This document shows positions 7,816-15,622 of a stretch of DNA of 64,000 nt, piece by piece (within the stretch, counting starts at the first letter, position 1; every line of letters begins with the position of its first letter). Position numbers and translations under genes: made by a program. Below the pieces are notes generated by a model. The model worked only from the letters and a program-made list of their open reading frames with translations. It had not been told where the DNA came from and made no database searches. This stretch comes from JAACFF01 sp963701435 (GTDB lineage: Bacteria > Chloroflexota > Anaerolineae > Promineifilales > Promineifilaceae), in contig CAVPAL010000004.1 in assembly GCA_963701435.1 (NCBI GenBank), forward strand, positions 186,001 to 250,000, given 5' to 3'.

Positions 7816-9863
7816 CTAATCCAATTCATCCAGCACGGCGCGATACAATGTATCGGCCCGCAAATCTTCCAGCGTATGGCAGGGCGCCTCCAACTGTTCC
7901 GCCAATAAACGCGCCAAACCCTGGTCGAAGGCTTTATGTTCCATATTGATCACCACCGAGCGCACAGCGGCGTCCCGAATCAGATTGGCAATGTAATGCG
8001 CTTCTTCTTGTGGCGGCCGTTCGGTTAGACTCACATTTCCGGCCCCGTCCGTCAGCAAAATCATCAGCGGCATCACATCGGGATGGGTATAGGATTCCTT
8101 CTTAAAAACCTCTAACGCCAGCATCAAACCCGCCGATAACGGCGTTTTGCCGCCAACGGCAATGTCGATTAAGGCCTTTTTTGCCAGCGGCACAGAATTG
8201 GTGGGCGCCAGCACCAGGTTGGCGTCGTTCTTGTTAAAAACAATTAGACCAACCCGATCGCGCCGCTGATATGCATCGGTCAGCAGCGACATGATGGCGC
8301 CCTTGGTTGCTTCCATGCGTTCAGATACGGCCATGCTCCAGCTTGCATCGACCACAAACAAAATTAGATTGGCGGAACGACGCACGCGCACTTTTTCGCG
8401 CAGGTCTTGTTTTTCAAGCGCCAGCGCTACGTCAGAGCGGTCGCGGTCTTTTTGGTGGGGTGCGGCTGCGCGTAAAGTCGCGTCAAAGGCGAGATCCGTG
8501 ACGCGATCCTTTTTGGGCAGACGCGATTGAATATAATGGCCCCTTTTGCGGTCTGTTTTGGTTTGTGAGCGGCGGCCTGCTTTGCTGCGGGTGAGGCGGT
8601 CTAACTGGGTATCCAGGCGGCGCGCCGTAAATTCCTGGCCCGATTGGATGTTTTGACCCCCTTCCCACCACTGTCCTTCTTGCGGAGATTGGGGAACAGT
8701 TTGGGGGCCGGCCTCTGCCTGAGAGATTTCTGCCCCCTCCTGCGTTTCTTCATTCGAATCTAAGGCTTTTTTTTTACTGAATCACGCTCGGCGTCATTTT
8801 CGATCGGCTCTCCCATCTCGCCTTCGCCCAGTTCGCTCTGCACCTGTTCAAGGCGATCTTCCAGTTCGAAAGCGTTGATTTCAGCTTCCTGAAAAAGCTG
8901 ACCTTTGATGCGATGCGGTAATGCGAGTTCCGCCGCAAGGATGATGTCCTCATCATTGATTCGGGAACGGCCGTTTAGCGCTGCATGCGCCTGTGCGCCG
9001 CGCAAGATGACAAGGTCGGCGCGATGTCCATCAACTTTAAACGAGGATGTCAGGCCCGCAATTGAAATCAGATCGCGGCGCGAATAAAACACGTCGTTTA
9101 CCAAATCGCGTGCGCGTGCAATCTGGTTGGAAAGCTGTTTTTCCTTATCGGCCCAATCTTTGCGGAAGCCTTCGGCGTCAATTTCAAAAGCGATGCGGCG
9201 CTCAATAATTTGTACACGCAGCTGCGGATCTTTCAACCCTTCAATGTGGACTGAAAATGCAAAGCGGTCAAGGAGCTGGGGGCGTAGATCGCCCTCTTCC
9301 GGATTCATCGTACCGATCAGAATAAATTTGGCCGGATGCGAAAAGCTGATGCCCTCGCGCTCAATAATATTAACGCCCATGGCGGCCGAATCCAGAAGCA
9401 GATCAACGACATGATCATCAAGCAGGTTGACCTCATCAACGTATAACACGCCTCGATTAGCTGAGGCCAAAATTCCCGGTTCAAAATGCTTTTCACCAGA
9501 CTTGATTGCTTTTTCAATATCTAAAGTACCGACAACCCGGTCTTCGGTGGCGCTGACCGGTAAATCAACAAAGGGCGTTGACCGCAATTCAGTTATTATT
9601 TGACCATCGGCGTATCTTACACGGCTGTCATCGGCCCATTCACTCGGGCGTTCAGGGTCGCAACTATAGCGGCTGCCAACCAGCACTTCAATGTCCGGCA
9701 GCAGCGCCGCCAAGGCGCGTGCGGCGGTGGATTTGGCCGTGCCGCGTTCGCCGCGAATGAGAACGCCGCCAATTTGTGGGTTTACTGCATTAAGAACAAG
9801 CGCGCGCTTCATGCGCTCCTGGCCTACGATTGCGGTGAAAGGAAATACAACTCTACGTGGCAT
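7816..9863 (-). CDS. chlD: ChlD-type chelatase subunit (AAA + VWA), made by -1 frameshift
   Basis: Reading from ATG at 9863, the first 366 codons give a ChlI/BchI-like AAA ATPase (Walker A GERGTAKST; ends NDAERDSVKKKP then stop at 8760). A -1 shift at AAAAAAAAAG (8766-8775) opens a second frame that runs without a stop to 7816. It encodes an acidic linker (from ALDSNEETQEG), the conserved basic segment GRRSQTKTDRKRGHY, and a VWA domain with MIDAS motif DASWSM, preceded by REKVRVRRSANLILFVV, typical of ChlD/BchD. The combined product is about 680 residues, the usual ChlD length. Family knowledge: some chlD genes use programmed -1 frameshifting to make both the medium and small chelatase subunits for cobalt or magnesium insertion. 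No CobN/ChlH gene is in the window. Confidence 0.85.
8760..9863 (-). CDS. Short ChlI-like product of the same gene (AAA ATPase, 367 aa)
   Basis: Without frameshifting, translation from 9863 stops two codons after the slippery run. This gives a stand-alone AAA+ ATPase of the length of ChlI/BchI: Walker A GERGTAKST, Walker B VLYVDEVNLLDD, sensor IGTMNPEEGDLRPQLLDRFAF. In chelatases the I and D subunits form a double-ring motor that drives metal insertion by the large subunit. Producing both from one gene would supply both ring components. ATG 9863 is preceded by a purine-rich stretch (GGAGACTTTCC on the minus strand). Confidence 0.85.
   Translation of the reverse strand: MPRRVVFPFTAIVGQERMKRALVLNAVNPQIGGVLIRGERGTAKSTAARALAALLPDIEVLVGSRYSCDPERPSEWADDSRVRYADGQIITELRSTPFVDLPVSATEDRVVGTLDIEKAIKSGEKHFEPGILASANRGVLYVDEVNLLDDHVVDLLLDSAAMGVNIIEREGISFSHPAKFILIGTMNPEEGDLRPQLLDRFAFSVHIEGLKDPQLRVQIIERRIAFEIDAEGFRKDWADKEKQLSNQIARARDLVNDVFYSRRDLISIAGLTSSFKVDGHRADLVILRGAQAHAALNGRSRINDEDIILAAELALPHRIKGQLFQEAEINAFELEDRLEQVQSELGEGEMGEPIENDAERDSVKKKP
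8766..8775 (-). promoter_or_regulatory. Programmed -1 ribosomal frameshift site (A_AAA_AAG)
   Basis: On the minus strand the zero-frame codons are GTA AAA AAA AAG CCT TAG, i.e. a run of nine A then G, containing the classical bacterial slippery heptamer A_AAA_AAG. The zero-frame stop is six bases further on. Re-reading the G gives GCC TTA GAT and continues into the VWA half. No clear downstream stem-loop was identified by eye. Confidence 0.75.
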
Positions 9864-9961
9864 GGAAAGTCTCCGTTAAATAGTTCTGTGTTGGATTATA
9901 CTGCATGGCGGTAAGGGAGCAAGCGCGCAAACACTAAAAATAGTGTAAGTAACCAGGCGGC

Positions 9962-10098
9962 GGCAGTTACACGGAGTTTCACGCAGGAGTACAGAGGTTC
10001 ACGCAGAGATTTTGGAGATTTTTTACGCCTTCTTCGTATTTTCCTCCGTGTAACTCCGTTTGTTCTCCGCGCCCCTCCGTGTTCCTGTCCTTCCCTGA
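9962..10098. repeat. Intergenic repeat with CCGTGTAAC-type inverted arms
   Basis: GTTACACGGAG (9966-9976) is inverted at 10044-10054. The left part (GGCAGTTACACGGAGTTTCACG) reappears in opposite orientation around 61030-61065, and CTGAATAGTTG follows in both places. Probably a degenerate dispersed repeat; no coding potential seen. Confidence 0.5.
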
Positions 10099-10138
10099 AT
10101 AGTTGGGTATTCTGGGTATCGAAGGGGGATGAAAATGA

Positions 10139-11194
10139 TTAGGCCGGCAGCAAGATTGGCCGGCCTACCGGCGTTGTATCGGGAATGTCTTTATCAACTG
10201 CCTGGGCAATGGCTTTCATTTGTTTGACTAACTCGGCAAATTTTTCCGGTTTAAGCGACTGCCGGCCGTCTGACCACGCTTCGTCGGGGCGCGGGTGTAC
10301 TTCAAGAATGACGCCATCGGCGCCGGCGGCGATGCTGGCTTTTGCGCCCGCAGCCACATATTCCCATTTTCCGGCGCCGTGACTGGGATCGCCAATGATA
10401 GGTAGATGTGATAGATGTTTCACCACAGCAATGGCGTTAATGTCAAATGTGTTGCGGGTGTAGTTTTCGAAGGTACGAATCCCGCGCTCGCACAGCATAA
10501 CGCGCGTATTGCCGTGACTGAGAATATATTCGGCTGACATCAACCACTCTTCGATCAGGCTGCTCATGCCCCGTTTTAGCAAAACGGGATGCTGCGAACG
10601 GCCGACTGCGTGTAAAAGGGCATAATTTTGCATGTTACGCGCGCCAATCTGCAAAATATCGGCATATTGGGCCACAAGGGGAACCAGAGCCGGCTCCATC
10701 ACTTCAGTAATGATGGGCATGTTGTATTTTTCGCGGGCTTCTTTGAGATATTGCAGCCCTTCTTCGCCTAAACCCTGGAATGAGTAGGGGGATGAGCGCG
10801 GCTTGAATGCGCCGCCGCGCAAGATGTGGGCGCCGGCTTCTTTGACTGCGTGGGCGGTTTCCAAAATCTGGTTGCGGCCTTCGACGGAACAAGGCCCGGC
10901 CATGACAAGCACATCATTGCCGCCAATCATGTAATCTCCAATTGGGAACACGGTGTCGGCTGGTTTGAATTCGCGGCTGGCGACTTTGAAGGGTTTCAAC
11001 ACCGGAACGACCCGTTCGACGCCTTGCATGAGGCGTACCTGGTCCTGGTTGAGGGGACGGCCGTTTCCGATTACACCCACGACCATATGTTCCACCCCTT
11101 CAAAAATATTGGCCTTACAGCCATTATCTTCTACCCAGGAAATAACAGCTGATTTTTCACGCACCGTGGCATTGGAATTCATAATAATAATCAT
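10139..11194 (-). CDS. aroF: 3-deoxy-7-phosphoheptulonate (DAHP) synthase
   Basis: First enzyme of the shikimate pathway: condenses phosphoenolpyruvate and erythrose-4-phosphate. The 351-residue protein is the class I-beta (Thermotoga/Bacillus AroA-like) form, with an N-terminal ferredoxin-like domain (residues about 1-80) before the barrel. Conserved barrel motifs are MAGPCSVEG, RGGAFKPRSSPYSFQGLG, LLKRGMSS, ERGIRTFE, and DPSHGAG plus LEVHPRPDEAWSDG near the end. AAGGA lies nine bases before the ATG at 11194. It starts 20 bases after aroH, so the two form an operon behind the Phe/Tyr leader attenuator. The extra N-terminal domain is a feedback-control domain in other members. Confidence 0.95.
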   Translation of the reverse strand: MIIIMNSNATVREKSAVISWVEDNGCKANIFEGVEHMVVGVIGNGRPLNQDQVRLMQGVERVVPVLKPFKVASREFKPADTVFPIGDYMIGGNDVLVMAGPCSVEGRNQILETAHAVKEAGAHILRGGAFKPRSSPYSFQGLGEEGLQYLKEAREKYNMPIITEVMEPALVPLVAQYADILQIGARNMQNYALLHAVGRSQHPVLLKRGMSSLIEEWLMSAEYILSHGNTRVMLCERGIRTFENYTRNTFDINAIAVVKHLSHLPIIGDPSHGAGKWEYVAAGAKASIAAGADGVILEVHPRPDEAWSDGRQSLKPEKFAELVKQMKAIAQAVDKDIPDTTPVGRPILLPA

Positions 11195-11214
11195 GATAAT
11201 TCATCCTTATTGAT

Positions 11215-11697
11215 TTACCAGCCATGCGCCAATACACGCATGGCGGCATCCATATAATTCATCTGTACCGGGCGAATCGGCGGGATATTATCGCGGTCAG
11301 GCCGTAACGATTTGGCCTCGCGCAGGTACACATGACCAATCTCATTCGCATCCTTGATTGTGTTCCAATGAATCAAAACACGGATACAAAGCGGCAGACC
11401 GCCGGGGACTTCCATCTCGTGCCCGCACAGCAGGGCTGCATCGAACCATCCAAGCTGCCGGGCTGCAAAAGCAGGGTAGGTCGCGGTTATATCTTTAGTG
11501 GTTGTCAGGTAAATGCTGGCAATATCGTCAATATCGATGTTATTGACCCGCACCAGCATTGTGAGCAGTTCGCGCGTTGCTTCCAGAATTTCATCCGCAT
11601 CATTGCGCGTGACGGTGATTGCGCCGCGCACGCCGCGCACTTTTAACTGTTTTGGCTGCGTTCCATTGTTTGAGTGACCATTTATACTGTTTGACAT
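11215..11697 (-). CDS. aroH: Chorismate mutase, AroH class
   Basis: Converts chorismate to prephenate, the branch point to Phe and Tyr. The conserved AroH-class core is visible: VRGVRGAITV at the start of the fold, ATRELL, then TTTKDITATYPAFAARQLGW and ending RVLIHWNT. The start is ATG 11697, chosen because AAGGGGAAG lies just upstream; an earlier frame start at 11757 lies inside the terminator region. The N-terminal 20 residues are polar and extra to the usual 120-residue enzyme, as is a C-terminal tail that ends in YMDAAMRVLAHGW. First structural gene after the leader peptide, so controlled by the attenuator at 11756-11786. Confidence 0.93.
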   Translation of the reverse strand: MSNSINGHSNNGTQPKQLKVRGVRGAITVTRNDADEILEATRELLTMLVRVNNIDIDDIASIYLTTTKDITATYPAFAARQLGWFDAALLCGHEMEVPGGLPLCIRVLIHWNTIKDANEIGHVYLREAKSLRPDRDNIPPIRPVQMNYMDAAMRVLAHGW

Positions 11698-11755
11698 TTT
11701 CTTCCCCTTATTGTTTTTCCTGCCAGAAATAAAACAAAACAGATGCCCTATGAAC

Positions 11756-11786
11756 AAAAAAAGACGCGGCTGTTAAGCCGCGTCTT
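11756..11786 (-). terminator. Attenuator terminator before aroH
   Basis: Perfect 11-bp stem (AAGACGCGGCT / AGCCGCGTCTT, loop TAAC) followed on the minus strand by a run of U, lying between the leader peptide stop (11818) and aroH. Its 5' arm GCGGCTTA (11781-11774) is exactly complementary to TAAGCCGC (11863-11856) inside the leader ORF, giving an alternative antiterminator. Confidence 0.88.
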
Positions 11787-11817
11787 GTTGAACTTTGGTC
11801 TTTGTTTCCTGTAGCTT

Positions 11818-11922
11818 TTACACGCCAGAGGCTACCGACCTAACTGCCAACTTTTGCGGCTTAGGTGGGGTAAAAAAGTAAAAATAAAAGTAAAAGCGTT
11901 CAGAAAAGCTCAAATTTTTCAT
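11818..11922 (-). CDS. Phe/Tyr leader peptide of the aroH-aroF attenuator
   Basis: A 34-codon ORF starts with ATG at 11922 and contains eight consecutive aromatic codons (residues 10-17: FYFYFYFF), plus a Phe at residue 6. It ends at TAA 11818-11820, 31 bases before the terminator stem. This is the classic design of pheA/pheST/trp leaders, where ribosome stalling at scarce charged tRNA switches the RNA fold. A hairpin ACCTAAGCC / GGC-AG-TTAGGT (11866-11838) competes with the 8-bp antiterminator. The start codon is only a few bases from the predicted transcription start, so translation may be leaderless. No ribosome binding site is visible. The peptide probably has no function of its own. Confidence 0.8.
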   Translation of the reverse strand: MKNLSFSERFYFYFYFFTPPKPQKLAVRSVASGV

Positions 11923-11930
11923 TGGCGTGC

Positions 11931-11959
11931 ATCATAACATGCGAATGGCTTATCGTCAA
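11931..11959 (-). promoter_or_regulatory. Sigma-70-type promoter for the leader-aroH-aroF operon
   Basis: On the minus strand TTGACG (11959-11954), a 17-base spacer, and TATGAT (11936-11931). This predicts transcription starting around 11924, immediately before the leader ATG. Confidence 0.75.
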
Positions 11960-12018
11960 CCCCAATTTTTTGTTTTCAAGAAATTTAGGAACCCAAGCTG
12001 AATATGGCGCCAGGTTGC

Positions 12019-13545
12019 TCAATTATCGGGCGGCGTCGGCGAGGGCGTGATTGGAAATTGGTAGTCAGGCAGCAGTTCCAGCAAACGATTGTAAGCTTCA
12101 AAGATGGTTTTGGCGGGCGAGAAGTAACCGCTCAGCATTTCTTGCAGGACAACGGATAAGGTGAGGTTTTCGTATAGTTCTGTAATTAGCGTCCCCTGAT
12201 CCTCTCGCAAGCCCCAGCGGCGCGCTGCGGCGACTCCGTCGCGCAACTGCGTTACCACATCCTCGCCATACAGCTCTTGCAGACTTTGTCCATTTGTCAG
12301 CGGAGTTGTGCCCCAAGCGACGATGAATTGGTCAGGATCATTAACGGTACCAGGTCGCAAGGGTACTTTTTTCTCCGACCCCGTTCCCAACCATTGGGGG
12401 TAACCGGCGTTGAACCAATAATTTGCAAAGGAAGCGGCCGCCTCCGCATTGGCGCTGCTGGTGATGCCCATGACGGTTAGATTGCTAAAATCAGCCGGTG
12501 CGGCTTGCGGACTGCTGCCGGTAACGGCCGTAACAACACCCGTATTTTGCGCCAGCCCAGCTTCTGCCAGTTCGGACAAGATAGTCGGAGAGCTCATGAT
12601 GATGCCGGTACGGCCGTCCAGAAATGCATTGCGCGCGCTCACATCTGTTTGTACGCCGGGCGGGCTGAATTGGTTGATGATCTGGAAATAGAAATCGAGC
12701 GCTGCCTGGCAGTTGGGTTCCAACAGTCGAATTTCACCCTGAGCGTCGATCAGGTTGCAGCCATTGGCCAGCGCAATTTGCTCAAACACGCGATGCGTAT
12801 TGACGAGGTTGGATTCCGTGGGCACGACCAGGCCGGAAATAAAAGCGCCTTCTTCCCGGCTGAAAAGCGCCTCGGCGCCTGCAAGCATATCTGCGTAGTT
12901 ATCCGGTTGCTCCAGCCCCTCTTCTGCAAACCAATCGCTGCGATACAGCCAGAGTTGTTTGTAGCCATCGCTGGGGAGTGCGGCTGATTGCCCGTTAATA
13001 TCGACCAGTTCCAGCGCCGCCGCATCAAATGTGTTGCGCCCGATCTGCTCGATTGCCGCATCGGCGGCGGCGGGATTGAGGATGCCGCGTTCCGTCCAGC
13101 CGGCGGTAAAATCAACCGGGTGCAGGATGATGTCGGGCAATGTGTCCGAAAGAACGGCCGTATTTACCAAATCGGGCAGCAAAGCAGGGTCAACCATTTG
13201 CCAGGCTACGTCAAAACCAGTCGATTCCTGAAAACCGGCCATCATATTGCCTAAAGCCGCAGTATGATCGGGCGAATTATCATTAATCCAGACGGTTAAG
13301 ACGCTGTTTTCAACCGCGCGTTCACTGCCGGATGGTTGTTTGGGACTTGGGGTAGCGGTTGGGGCGGCCAAATGGACCGGAACGGCCGTCGCCGTGGGCG
13401 TGATCTGGCTCTGGGCGGTGATGGTCGCCAGGCGCGGCGGCTCTAACAGCGCTGCCTGGCAGCCGGTTATCAGCAGCATAGACGGAATGTATATCGCCAG
13501 GAAAATCAGAAAGGGCGTGGTGAGATGTCGGAAACGGCCGTTCAT
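12019..13545 (-). CDS. Extracellular solute-binding lipoprotein (family 1)
   Basis: A 508-residue exported lipoprotein. The N-terminus has a hydrophobic segment ending in lipobox LITGC (Cys29), then a Thr/Pro-rich spacer (to about residue 75) and a periplasmic-binding fold beginning at LTVWINDNSPDHTAALGNMM. The pattern of a bilobed sugar/oligosaccharide-binding protein is clear (DIILHPVDF, LWLYRSDWFAEEG, GRTGIIMSSPTIL, ASFANYWFN). No ABC permease or ATPase is adjacent, so its transporter partner would be encoded elsewhere, or the protein binds without transport. Its start codon overlaps the stop of coaX by four bases (ATGA), showing they are co-transcribed. The ligand cannot be told from sequence. 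Confidence 0.85.
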   Translation of the reverse strand: MNGRFRHLTTPFLIFLAIYIPSMLLITGCQAALLEPPRLATITAQSQITPTATAVPVHLAAPTATPSPKQPSGSERAVENSVLTVWINDNSPDHTAALGNMMAGFQESTGFDVAWQMVDPALLPDLVNTAVLSDTLPDIILHPVDFTAGWTERGILNPAAADAAIEQIGRNTFDAAALELVDINGQSAALPSDGYKQLWLYRSDWFAEEGLEQPDNYADMLAGAEALFSREEGAFISGLVVPTESNLVNTHRVFEQIALANGCNLIDAQGEIRLLEPNCQAALDFYFQIINQFSPPGVQTDVSARNAFLDGRTGIIMSSPTILSELAEAGLAQNTGVVTAVTGSSPQAAPADFSNLTVMGITSSANAEAAASFANYWFNAGYPQWLGTGSEKKVPLRPGTVNDPDQFIVAWGTTPLTNGQSLQELYGEDVVTQLRDGVAAARRWGLREDQGTLITELYENLTLSVVLQEMLSGYFSPAKTIFEAYNRLLELLPDYQFPITPSPTPPDN

Positions 13546-14321
13546 ATAGTTTGTCTCACACGTTCATTGATCACCCGCAGACCGGTTAAAGTGAGCCAGG
13601 GGTCAACATGGTCGATGATGGGGAGGTGCGGATGTAAAATATGAATCAGTCCACCAGTGCCAATGATGTGGATGCGCTGGTCTCGATCGGGATGTTCGTT
13701 TTTTATGCGCGCGATCATGCCTTCAATCAGAGCTGTGTAACCAAAAATCAGGCCGGACTGCAGCGCATGCACCGTATTGCGGCCGATTACGCTGGGCGGC
13801 GCCTCTAAGGGAACCTGGCTTAATTGCGCCGCGTTGGCGATCAGTGCGTCGGCCGCCAGGCGCAAACCGGGCGCAATCGCCACGCCGATCAAGGCGCCGT
13901 TTGCCGTGATGACATCGAATGTCGTTGCTGTGCCCATGTCGATCACAATACTTGGGCCGGGAAAGAGATAATAGGCGGCGGCGGCGTTGACAATTCGATC
14001 CGCGCCGACTTCACGTGGATTGTCGGTATCAACCAGAATTCCGATATCCAAATGCGGGCCAATTAACAAGGCATCCAAATGTAAATATTGCCTGCTCAAC
14101 TGTTCAAAAGTAAGCGTTAAAACCGGAACCACGCTGGAGATGGTGACCTCATTAATTGAGCGCGCCAGGCGAGATTCACGCAGTAAATTTGTGAGCGTAA
14201 TGCCGTATTCATCGGCGGTGCGTTCACGCGCAGTGCGTAAGCGCCATTCTTTGTGCCATTTACGGCCGTCCCAGACGCCAAGGGTTATATTTGTATTGCC
14301 AATGTCGATTGCCAGAAGCAT
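13542..14321 (-). CDS. coaX: Type III pantothenate kinase
   Basis: Phosphorylates pantothenate, the first step of coenzyme A synthesis. It shows the ASKHA-fold phosphate loop near the N-terminus (AIDIGNTNITLGVWDG), the ADRIVNAAAAYYLFPG motif, the second phosphate motif IDMGTATTFDVI, and GTGGLIHIL toward the end. The length of 259 residues is normal for the family. Type III enzymes are not inhibited by CoA. The stop overlaps the start of the solute-binding lipoprotein gene by four bases. The start is ATG 14321; no other in-frame candidate fits better. Confidence 0.95.
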   Translation of the reverse strand: MLLAIDIGNTNITLGVWDGRKWHKEWRLRTARERTADEYGITLTNLLRESRLARSINEVTISSVVPVLTLTFEQLSRQYLHLDALLIGPHLDIGILVDTDNPREVGADRIVNAAAAYYLFPGPSIVIDMGTATTFDVITANGALIGVAIAPGLRLAADALIANAAQLSQVPLEAPPSVIGRNTVHALQSGLIFGYTALIEGMIARIKNEHPDRDQRIHIIGTGGLIHILHPHLPIIDHVDPWLTLTGLRVINERVRQTI

Positions 14322-14418
14322 AATATCTCTACTCGCTTTACCGGCGAATTGTATAAGGCAGACAAGAGCATGACAAGCAACACTTCGTTATGGGCGGCGC
14401 TGAGATGGTCTTGTTTGC

Positions 14419-15510
14419 TTAATTTGCTTTTACTTCTTCCCAGGTAACCGCGTTGTTGCGTCCTGCTACCGTCCCCAATTTATCCGGGACCTGCCCGGTA
14501 ATTGCCTTGCCGATTTTGGCGACATGATCATGGCTGGTAGAGATAAAATACTTGAATTTGGATTGGGTGCCGCCAACGGCCGTTCCTGCCACATACAAAC
14601 CCGGTATATTGGTTTCCATCGTAACGGGATCGTGGCAGGGCGCTTGTTCCGCCCCTTCTAGGATGACGCCTGCCTGCTCGAATAAACGCATATCCGCTAC
14701 AAAGCCGGTACACAGCAGTACAAAATCTGTTTTAATCAATGTGGTGGCGCCGTTGGGGGTGTGGCCCTCTTCGGTGGAAGCCAACAGGACATGTGTCGGC
14801 GTAATTTCTACCGGAATTGACGCCGGATAAAACGTGATCTCATTTTTGCGTAAACGGTCACCCAAATCCATGCTCAGATGTGGTTTGATACGCTCCCAGT
14901 TGAAATCTGGGCGCCTGTAGCTCAGAGAAACCTGAGCGCCGGCGCGCCAGCAGCGCAGCGCTGATTCAACCGCTGAATTACGCCCGCCCACAACCAGTAC
15001 GCGCGTGCGAAAGTAGGGGTGCGGACCGGGGAAATAGTGGCTGACATTGGGTAAATCCTCGCCTGGAATGTTTAACATCCGCGGACGGGCCATTCCGCCT
15101 GTGGCCATGATGACTTTGTTTGCACGAATGAGCTGCTCCCCTCGCAGGGGTGTTGTGTGCAGCAGAAATCCGTCTGATTCAGGTTGAATTGATTTGACCG
15201 GTTCATACAGACGCAGATTCAGATTGTACATTTCAACCAGCGTGCGTAAATAAGCCAGGTATTGTTCGCCAGTAATGGCGAGTTGGTCCAGATTATGAAC
15301 TGGAACACCGGCAAGCGCCACATGTTCTGGTGTGCTGTAGAAATGGGTATTGGACGGCCACTGCATGAATGCGTCGCCGATTTGATTAGCTTCGATTAAT
15401 AGATAATCAACCCCAAGCCGCGCCAGGGAGATGGCCATTTCAATGCCAATCGGCCCGCCGCCGACAATTGCAACATCTGTTTTTGTTAAATGTTCATTTT
15501 GTTTTTGCAT
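14419..15510 (-). CDS. YpdA-like NAD(P)-dependent thiol-disulfide reductase
   Basis: A flavoprotein of the two-dinucleotide-binding-domain type. FAD site GGGPIGIEMAISLARLG near the N-terminus; the second Rossmann motif VVGGRNSAVESALRCWRAGA at mid-length; and the late FAD motif LCTGFVADMRLF plus IPGLYVAGTAVGG at the end. It lacks the CxxC pair of thioredoxin reductases, matching the YpdA (bacillithiol disulfide reductase) group. Chloroflexota are not known to me to make bacillithiol, so the actual disulfide substrate is uncertain. ATG 15510 is preferred over the GTG at 15537 because AGGGT lies just upstream. Probably monocistronic. Confidence 0.85.
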   Translation of the reverse strand: MQKQNEHLTKTDVAIVGGGPIGIEMAISLARLGVDYLLIEANQIGDAFMQWPSNTHFYSTPEHVALAGVPVHNLDQLAITGEQYLAYLRTLVEMYNLNLRLYEPVKSIQPESDGFLLHTTPLRGEQLIRANKVIMATGGMARPRMLNIPGEDLPNVSHYFPGPHPYFRTRVLVVGGRNSAVESALRCWRAGAQVSLSYRRPDFNWERIKPHLSMDLGDRLRKNEITFYPASIPVEITPTHVLLASTEEGHTPNGATTLIKTDFVLLCTGFVADMRLFEQAGVILEGAEQAPCHDPVTMETNIPGLYVAGTAVGGTQSKFKYFISTSHDHVAKIGKAITGQVPDKLGTVAGRNNAVTWEEVKAN

Positions 15511-15622
15511 GTTGACCCTATTTGTGCAATTTTTCACTGATCATAACACGGAATGTGGGCAGTTGAAAACCTGATAAGAAACCCGGTTGCCAGGATTCTC
15601 GCTATTCTTTAAAATTTCTCCC

